Origin: Acidovorax kalamii | GTDB taxonomy: Bacteria > Pseudomonadota > Gammaproteobacteria > Burkholderiales > Burkholderiaceae_C | DNA length: 64,000 nucleotides | Reading direction: 5' to 3' | NCBI RefSeq assembly: GCF_002245625.1 | Contig: NZ_NOIG01000006.1 | Location: 372,001 to 436,000, forward strand | In this document: piece after piece, positions 59,391 to 64,000 of the stretch | Position numbering within the stretch: the stretch's first letter is position 1 | Layout of the letters: every line of letters begins with the position of its first letter | Notes under the pieces: model-generated | The model's database searches: none | Told to the model about the DNA's origin: nothing | What the model saw: the letters and a program-made list of their open reading frames with translations, nothing else | Program-made: the position numbers and the translations under genes

Positions 59391-60530
59391 TCAGGCAGCC
59401 GCCGCAATCTGTTCCAGCGCTTTCGACAGATGGCCCACGCTGCGGTCCACGTTGTGCCACTTCTCCAGGCCAAACAGGCCAATGCGGAAGGTCTTGAAGT
59501 CCGGCCCCTCATCGCACTGCAGCGGCACGCCCGCAGCAGTCTGCAAGCCGACTTCCAGGAACTTCTTGCCGTTCTGGATGCCCGGGTCAGTGGTGTAGCT
59601 CACCACCACGCCAGGCGCCTTCCAGCCCTCGGCGGCCACACTGGGGAAGCCGCGCGATTCGAGCAGCGCGCGCACCTTGGCGCCCAGTTCGATCTGCTCG
59701 TCACGCACCTTGGCAAAGCCGTAGGCGCGCGTCTCGGCCATCACCTCGGACAGGCGCACCAGCGCGTCGGTGGGCATGGTGGTGTGGTAGGCGTGCTGGC
59801 CCTTTTCGTAGCCCTCGGCAATCTGCATCCACTTCTTGAGGTCGCACGAGAAGCTGCTGCTCGTGGTGCCCTCAATGGCCTCGCGCGCACGCTCGCTCAG
59901 CATCACCATGGCGCAGCAGGGCGAGCCGCTCCAGCCCTTTTGCGGCGCACTGATGAGCACGTCCACGCCGGTGGCCTGCATGTCCACCCACATCGCGCCC
60001 GAAGCGATGCAGTCAAGCACGAACAGCGCGCCCACCTCATGGGCAGCGGCCGTCAACGTGCGGATGTAGTCGTCCGACAGGATGATGCCGCTGGCCGTCT
60101 CCACATGCGGCGCGAACACCACCTTGGGTTTTTCGGCGCGGATGGTGGCCGCCACCTCGTCGGCCGGGCACGGCGCCCAGGGCGCCTGCGGGACATCGCC
60201 CTGGCGGCGCGCCTTGCACACCACCGCGCCGCCGCCCAAGCCGGTGTCGGCGTCAAAGATCTGGCTCCAGCGGTAGCTGAACCAGCCGTTGCGCACGATG
60301 AGCACCTTCTGCTTGTTGGCGAACTGGCGCGCCACGGCCTCCATGCCGAAGGTGCCGCTGCCGGGCACCAGCACAGCGGTGTGGGCGTGGTAAACCTCTT
60401 TGAGCGTGCCCAGAATGTCCTGCATCACGCCGGTAAAGCGCTTGGACATGTGATTGAGCGCGCGGTCGGTGTAAACCACCGAAAATTCGAGCAGGCCATC
60501 GGGGTCGATATCGGGCAAAAGGCCGGGCAT
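59391..60530 (-). CDS. Class V aminotransferase (alanine/serine-glyoxylate type)
   Basis: 379 residues. PLP Lys in SAPQKGWSGSPCC; the cofactor loop is VLVPGSGTFGMEAVARQF and the pyridine Asp lies in VLDCIASGAMWVDM. Closest in look to alanine-glyoxylate / serine-glyoxylate or aminoethylphosphonate transaminases; with glcD 2.7 kb away a glyoxylate-consuming reaction fits, but that is inference. The DYIRTLTAAAHEVGALFV segment and TMPTDALVRLSEVM follow the usual order. Divergent from the AraC gene by 89 bp. Confidence 0.88.
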   Translation of the reverse strand: MPGLLPDIDPDGLLEFSVVYTDRALNHMSKRFTGVMQDILGTLKEVYHAHTAVLVPGSGTFGMEAVARQFANKQKVLIVRNGWFSYRWSQIFDADTGLGGGAVVCKARRQGDVPQAPWAPCPADEVAATIRAEKPKVVFAPHVETASGIILSDDYIRTLTAAAHEVGALFVLDCIASGAMWVDMQATGVDVLISAPQKGWSGSPCCAMVMLSERAREAIEGTTSSSFSCDLKKWMQIAEGYEKGQHAYHTTMPTDALVRLSEVMAETRAYGFAKVRDEQIELGAKVRALLESRGFPSVAAEGWKAPGVVVSYTTDPGIQNGKKFLEVGLQTAAGVPLQCDEGPDFKTFRIGLFGLEKWHNVDRSVGHLSKALEQIAAAA

Positions 60531-60619
60531 AGGGGAGTCTCCGCGTGTGAAACTGAGGGGGGAAAAGGGACGATCAGGTCAGCTTATCATGGCCCCGCGC
60601 CACCCCAAGGCCGCGCGCC

Positions 60620-61426
60620 ATGCAGCAAAAACCCTTCCGATTCCTGCCCACCGCACTGCCTGGCATCGAAGCGATGCAGGCCGACTCCCGCCTCGTCTTC
60701 GGCAGGCACATGCACTTGCAGTTCGGCCTGGGCGTGATCGAGCGGGGTGCGCAGAAATCGGCCAGCGGCCGGGGGATTGTGGAATCGGGCCCAGGCGACA
60801 CCATCACGGTCAACCCCGGCGAAGTCCACGATGGCATGCCGCTGGATGAGCGTGGACGCGCCTGGCGCATGCTCTACCTGGAGCCCTCCCTGGTGGCGCC
60901 GTTGGCGGCCGATGTGCATCCGGGCCCGCTCGGCTCCGCCTTCGAATTCCATGCTCCGACGATGCGCGATGCGCGGCTGGCGGCCCAGGTACTGGCGCTG
61001 TTCGACGCGGCCACCCACCGCCCCAACCACTCGGCCGCAACGCTGCATGTGGAGGAATGCTTGTTGCAGGTGCTGGGCGGCCTGCTGCGACCGAAGGGCC
61101 ACCAACAATCCGCCGCGTCCATCACCAGGGCTCGCACCATGATGGACGACGATCCCACCGCGCCCTGGAGCCTCGCGCAACTGGCCGATGCAGCAAGTTT
61201 GAGCCGCTACCAGCTCGTGCGCCAATTTGCCCAGGCCACGGGCCTCACGCCACACGCCTACCTGCTGCAGCGCCGACTGCAGCTTGCGCGCCATCTGATG
61301 GGTGCGGGTACGCCCCTCGCCGATGTCGCCGCAGCCAGTGGCTTTGCCGACCAAAGCCACCTGACGCGCCTCTTCACGCGCAGTTTTGGCATCACACCCG
61401 GGGCCTACGTTCGCGCACGCGGCTGA
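60620..61426 (+). CDS. AraC family transcriptional regulator
   Basis: 268 residues. The N-terminal cupin (HLQFGLGVIERGAQ ... ITVNPGEVHDG) binds a small ligand; the C-terminal double helix-turn-helix is LSRYQLVRQFAQATGLTPHAYLLQRRLQLARHLM and VAAASGFADQSHLTRLFTRSFGITPGAYVR. This form commonly controls an adjacent exporter gene of the LysE type, here 98 bp downstream. Divergent from the aminotransferase. Confidence 0.93.
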   Translation: MQQKPFRFLPTALPGIEAMQADSRLVFGRHMHLQFGLGVIERGAQKSASGRGIVESGPGDTITVNPGEVHDGMPLDERGRAWRMLYLEPSLVAPLAADVHPGPLGSAFEFHAPTMRDARLAAQVLALFDAATHRPNHSAATLHVEECLLQVLGGLLRPKGHQQSAASITRARTMMDDDPTAPWSLAQLADAASLSRYQLVRQFAQATGLTPHAYLLQRRLQLARHLMGAGTPLADVAAASGFADQSHLTRLFTRSFGITPGAYVRARG

Positions 61427-61524
61427 CAGCCCGGTCCCTGCAATTTCGTTCAAGACCCTTGTGCGGGGGTTGGCGGATGCTGCGGGCATCGCCACTTCAC
61501 ACCGCCGCCGTGCGGCCTCTCGCC

Positions 61525-62136
61525 ATGGGCATCGAATTTCTCATCACCTCTCTCATCGTGGTCGTCTCGCCGGGGCCAGGAGCCCTGCTGACCGTGGCGG
61601 CCGGGCTCTCGGGCGGCGCTCGGGCTGCCGCCGTGACGGCGCTGGGCTGCACGCTCGGCATCGTGCCGCACCTGCTGGCGGCGATCACCGGGCTGGCCGC
61701 ACTTCTCAACGCCAGCGCCACGGCATTCGAAGTCCTGCGCTACGCGGGGGTCGCCTACCTGGTCTACATGGGCTGGGCCACGTGGCGCTCGCCCGCCACA
61801 CTGGAGGTCCGCACTGACGCGCCCGCACGCGCAGCCGGTGGGCGTATCGCGGAAGCCATGCTGATCAACCTGCTCAACCCCAAGCTGTCGCTGTTCTTCC
61901 TCACCTTTCTGCCGCAGTTCATCGCACCGGGTGAAGCGCAGCCCGCGTGGCGCATGCTCCAGCTCTCGCTGGTCTTCATGGCCATGACCTTTGTGGTGTT
62001 CTTGGGCTATGGCGTCTTTGCCGCCCGGTTTCGTGACCAGGTGCTGCAGCGCCCCGGCACGCTGGTGTGGCTGCGCCGCGGCTTTGCGGCCGCGTTTGTC
62101 GGGCTCGGCGCAAAGCTCGCCCTGATGCACCGATAG
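61525..62136 (+). CDS. LysE/RhtB family amino-acid exporter
   Basis: 203 residues, six membrane helices. FLITSLIVVVSPGPGALLTVAAGLSGGARAA is the conserved first helix with the family Pro-Gly-Pro; LLNPKLSLFFLTFLPQF the fourth. Exports amino acids or homoserine lactone-type compounds; the substrate is not set by sequence. The AraC regulator is probably its activator. The ATG at 61525 starts the first helix. Its stop is 28 bp from the convergent carboxylase stop. Confidence 0.92.
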   Translation: MGIEFLITSLIVVVSPGPGALLTVAAGLSGGARAAAVTALGCTLGIVPHLLAAITGLAALLNASATAFEVLRYAGVAYLVYMGWATWRSPATLEVRTDAPARAAGGRIAEAMLINLLNPKLSLFFLTFLPQFIAPGEAQPAWRMLQLSLVFMAMTFVVFLGYGVFAARFRDQVLQRPGTLVWLRRGFAAAFVGLGAKLALMHR

Positions 62137-62164
62137 GCACCACCGTGTCAGGTGCCGTGCTGCT

Positions 62165-64000
62165 TCACCAGGTATCGATGCAACGTGGACCCAGCGGCGC
62201 CACCTGCGCCGATGCCAACCCCCGCGCCAGCCAGGCCCGCGTGTCCGCCGGGTCGATCACCGCGTCGATCTCCAGCGTGGCGGCCATGTGCATCGCCTCG
62301 CCGTTGGCGTAGGACTTGGCCAGCAGCTTGGCAAACAGCGCGTCGCGCTCGGCGCCCTCGGGCAGCGCCTCCAGCTCCTTGCGAAAGCCCAGGCGCACGG
62401 CGCCTTCGAGCCCCATGGCGCCGAACTCGCCCGTGGGCCAGGCGACAGTGAACACGGGCGCATGAAAGCCCCCGGCCGTCATGCCCATGGCGCCCAGGCC
62501 GTAACCCTTTCGCAGCACCACGCTGAAGGTGGGTACGCGCAGGCTGGCGGCGGTGACGAACAGACGGCTCACATGGCGCACCTGGGCCGTGGCTTCGACC
62601 TCGGGGCCGACCATGAAGCCGGGCGTGTCCACCAGGCTCACGATGGGCAGGCCATGCGCGTTGCACAGCTGCATGAAGCGCGCGCCCTTGTCGGCCGCAT
62701 CGGCGTCGATGGCGCCGCCCAGGTGTTGCGGGTTGTTGGCCAGCAGGCCCACGGGGCGGCCTTCGATGCGCGCCAGCGCGGCGTGGATGCCCGCGCCAAA
62801 GCCGGTGCGCAGCAGCAGCAGGCTGCCGTCGTCCACCAGGCCCGCCATCGCCGTGCGGGTGTCGTACACGCGCAGGCGGTTCTCGGGCACCACGGCGCGC
62901 AGCAGGCGCTGGTCGGGTGCAGACCACTGCGATGTACGGCCTTGGAAGAACGACAGATAGTGGCGCGCGGCCAGCACCGCTCCAGCCTCGTCATCGACCA
63001 GCACGTCGATCACGCCGTTGGCATGCTGCACGCTGCTCGGTCCGATCTGCTCGGGCTTGAAGACGCCCAGCCCACCACCTTCGATCATGGCCGGGCCGCC
63101 CATGCCGATGTTGCTGACGCGCGTGGCAATGATCACGTCGCTGCAGCCGAGCAGCGCCGCGTTGCCCGCAAAGCAGCGCCCCGCGGCGATGCCGATGACT
63201 GGCACCTGGCCCGACAGCGCCGCGTAGCTCGCAAACGTGTGCACATGCAGCCCCGCCACCACGGGCATGTCGGTGTCGCCCGGGCGCCCGCCGCCGCCCT
63301 CGGCGAACAGCACCACCGGCAGCTTCTGCGCCAGCGCGATGCCGAGCATGCGGTCGGTCTTGGCGTGGTTGCGTGCGCCCTGCGTGCCCGCGAGCACGGT
63401 GGCGTCGTAGGACATGACCACAGCGCGGGATTTCTCTTCGCCAAACAGTGCACCGTTGATGCCGCCAATGCCCGTGACCATGCCGTCGGCGGGCGTGTTG
63501 GCAATGAGGTCTTCCTTGCTGCGGCGGCGCGCCTGTGCGGCGATGGCGAGGGCACCATATTCGATGAAGCTGCCGTCGTCGCACAGGTCGGCAATGTTCT
63601 CGCGCGCGGAGCGGCCGCCTTGCGCGTGGCGCTTGGCCATGGCGTCGGGGCGCGCGGCGTCGAGCGTGAAGGCGTGGCGGTCGATCACGCGTTGCAGGTC
63701 GGCGCGGATGTGGTCGGGGTCGTGCGCAGCGCTGCCCTGCACTTCGACATCGGCCGCATCATCCACCGCGTCCAGCACCAGCAGCGGCTGCCCCTGCGCG
63801 ACGTAGCCACCGGCCACGGCCAGCAGCGCGCCGACGCGGCCCGCGTGTGGGGCCAGCAGCACATGCTCCATCTTCATGGCTTCGAGCACGGCCAGCTCGG
63901 CGCCGGCAGCGACCACGTCGCCCTCGGCCACGCTCAGCTGCACCAGGCGGGCGGGCATGGGGGCCAGCACGGCACCTTCGGGTGCAGGCATTGAGAAATT
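62165..64000 (-). CDS. Biotin-dependent acyl-CoA carboxylase, BCCP and carboxyltransferase part (5' end cut)
   Basis: The readable 612 residues start with a biotinyl domain: APMPARLVQLSVAEGDVVAAG and LEAMKMEHVLLAPHAG with the biotin Lys in EAMKMEH. A linker leads to a complete carboxyltransferase with both halves: ENIADLCDDGSFIEYGAL ... GGGGRPGDTDMPVVAG ... SNIGMGGPAMIEGGGLG, then LANNPQHLGGAIDADAADKGARF ... DTPGFMVGPEVEATAQ. The frame is open to the window edge, so this is probably the end of a long protein with biotin carboxylase in front; an ATG at 63991 would give a free-standing BCCP-CT. Acetyl- or propionyl-CoA are likely substrates. Confidence 0.85.
   Translation of the reverse strand, partial: NFSMPAPEGAVLAPMPARLVQLSVAEGDVVAAGAELAVLEAMKMEHVLLAPHAGRVGALLAVAGGYVAQGQPLLVLDAVDDAADVEVQGSAAHDPDHIRADLQRVIDRHAFTLDAARPDAMAKRHAQGGRSARENIADLCDDGSFIEYGALAIAAQARRRSKEDLIANTPADGMVTGIGGINGALFGEEKSRAVVMSYDATVLAGTQGARNHAKTDRMLGIALAQKLPVVLFAEGGGGRPGDTDMPVVAGLHVHTFASYAALSGQVPVIGIAAGRCFAGNAALLGCSDVIIATRVSNIGMGGPAMIEGGGLGVFKPEQIGPSSVQHANGVIDVLVDDEAGAVLAARHYLSFFQGRTSQWSAPDQRLLRAVVPENRLRVYDTRTAMAGLVDDGSLLLLRTGFGAGIHAALARIEGRPVGLLANNPQHLGGAIDADAADKGARFMQLCNAHGLPIVSLVDTPGFMVGPEVEATAQVRHVSRLFVTAASLRVPTFSVVLRKGYGLGAMGMTAGGFHAPVFTVAWPTGEFGAMGLEGAVRLGFRKELEALPEGAERDALFAKLLAKSYANGEAMHMAATLEIDAVIDPADTRAWLARGLASAQVAPLGPRCIDTW

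Noticed and set aside
1..64000. tRNA, rRNA, CRISPR array, prophage or insertion sequence
   Set aside because: No cloverleaf-like or rRNA sequence, regularly spaced direct repeats, integrase or transposase was found by reading. The dispersed repeats do not have CRISPR spacing.

Overview
The window is high-GC, densely coded bacterial chromosome. Gene content and repeats point to the Comamonadaceae (Burkholderiales), most likely Acidovorax or a close relative: orphan Bug/TctC and Liv-type solute receptors, DUF3567 and DUF3108 proteins, a class II ribonucleotide reductase, a membrane nitrate reductase operon with two NarK porters, and the short dispersed intergenic repeats I associate with this family. 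This assignment is inference, as no rRNA gene is present. No tRNA, rRNA, CRISPR array, prophage or insertion sequence was seen.

Layout. 1-9.2 kb: end of an MFS transporter, tag glycosylase, a lipoprotein peptidase, a PHA-system protein, a nitroreductase, an ornithine cyclodeaminase-like protein, an HMG-CoA-lyase-like enzyme, an acyl-CoA-binding protein beside a wax-ester/triacylglycerol synthase, and a TetR/DUF1348 divergent pair with two clear operators. 9.2-19.4 kb: a tannase-family lipoprotein and LuxR regulator, two peptidases/amidohydrolases (DUF2817, M20D), argE, a Liv-type receptor and a molybdopterin oxidoreductase. 19.5-30.8 kb: alpha/beta hydrolase, yqhD, a LysR/alcohol dehydrogenase pair, a VOC gene behind an SOS-box-like promoter, a Bug receptor plus FAH-family hydrolase divergent from an IclR regulator, DUF3108, DUF3567 and an AbrB-type membrane protein.

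31.1-49.7 kb is one long minus-strand block for life with little oxygen: narX-narL, then narK1-narK2-narG-narH-narJ-narI, a parvulin with a Cys/Gly-rich start, beta-carbonic anhydrase, nrdJ (oxygen-independent class II RNR), a nitroreductase, a small conserved protein and a hemerythrin. narX has a promoter-like arrangement in which an FNR-type palindrome and a -10 hexamer both sit at canonical distances from the A of its own ATG, suggesting a leaderless transcript; two NarL-type heptamers precede narK1.

49.7-64 kb: ChaN-type lipoprotein, GGDEF/EAL protein, purU, LysR regulator, a lone glcD, a lower-GC two-gene insert (serine hydrolase with TTG start plus a coupled three-helix membrane protein), DUF445, a class V aminotransferase, AraC, LysE and the end of a multidomain biotin-dependent carboxylase.

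The most unusual structure is repetitive. A roughly 60-bp family (here 'A') occurs seven times; two copies lie inside unrelated lipoprotein genes, in frame and in the same reading phase. A second family ('B', two copies) forms hairpins whose outer stems differ by three compensatory base pairs around an identical 25-nt core, and shares a module with a third family ('C').
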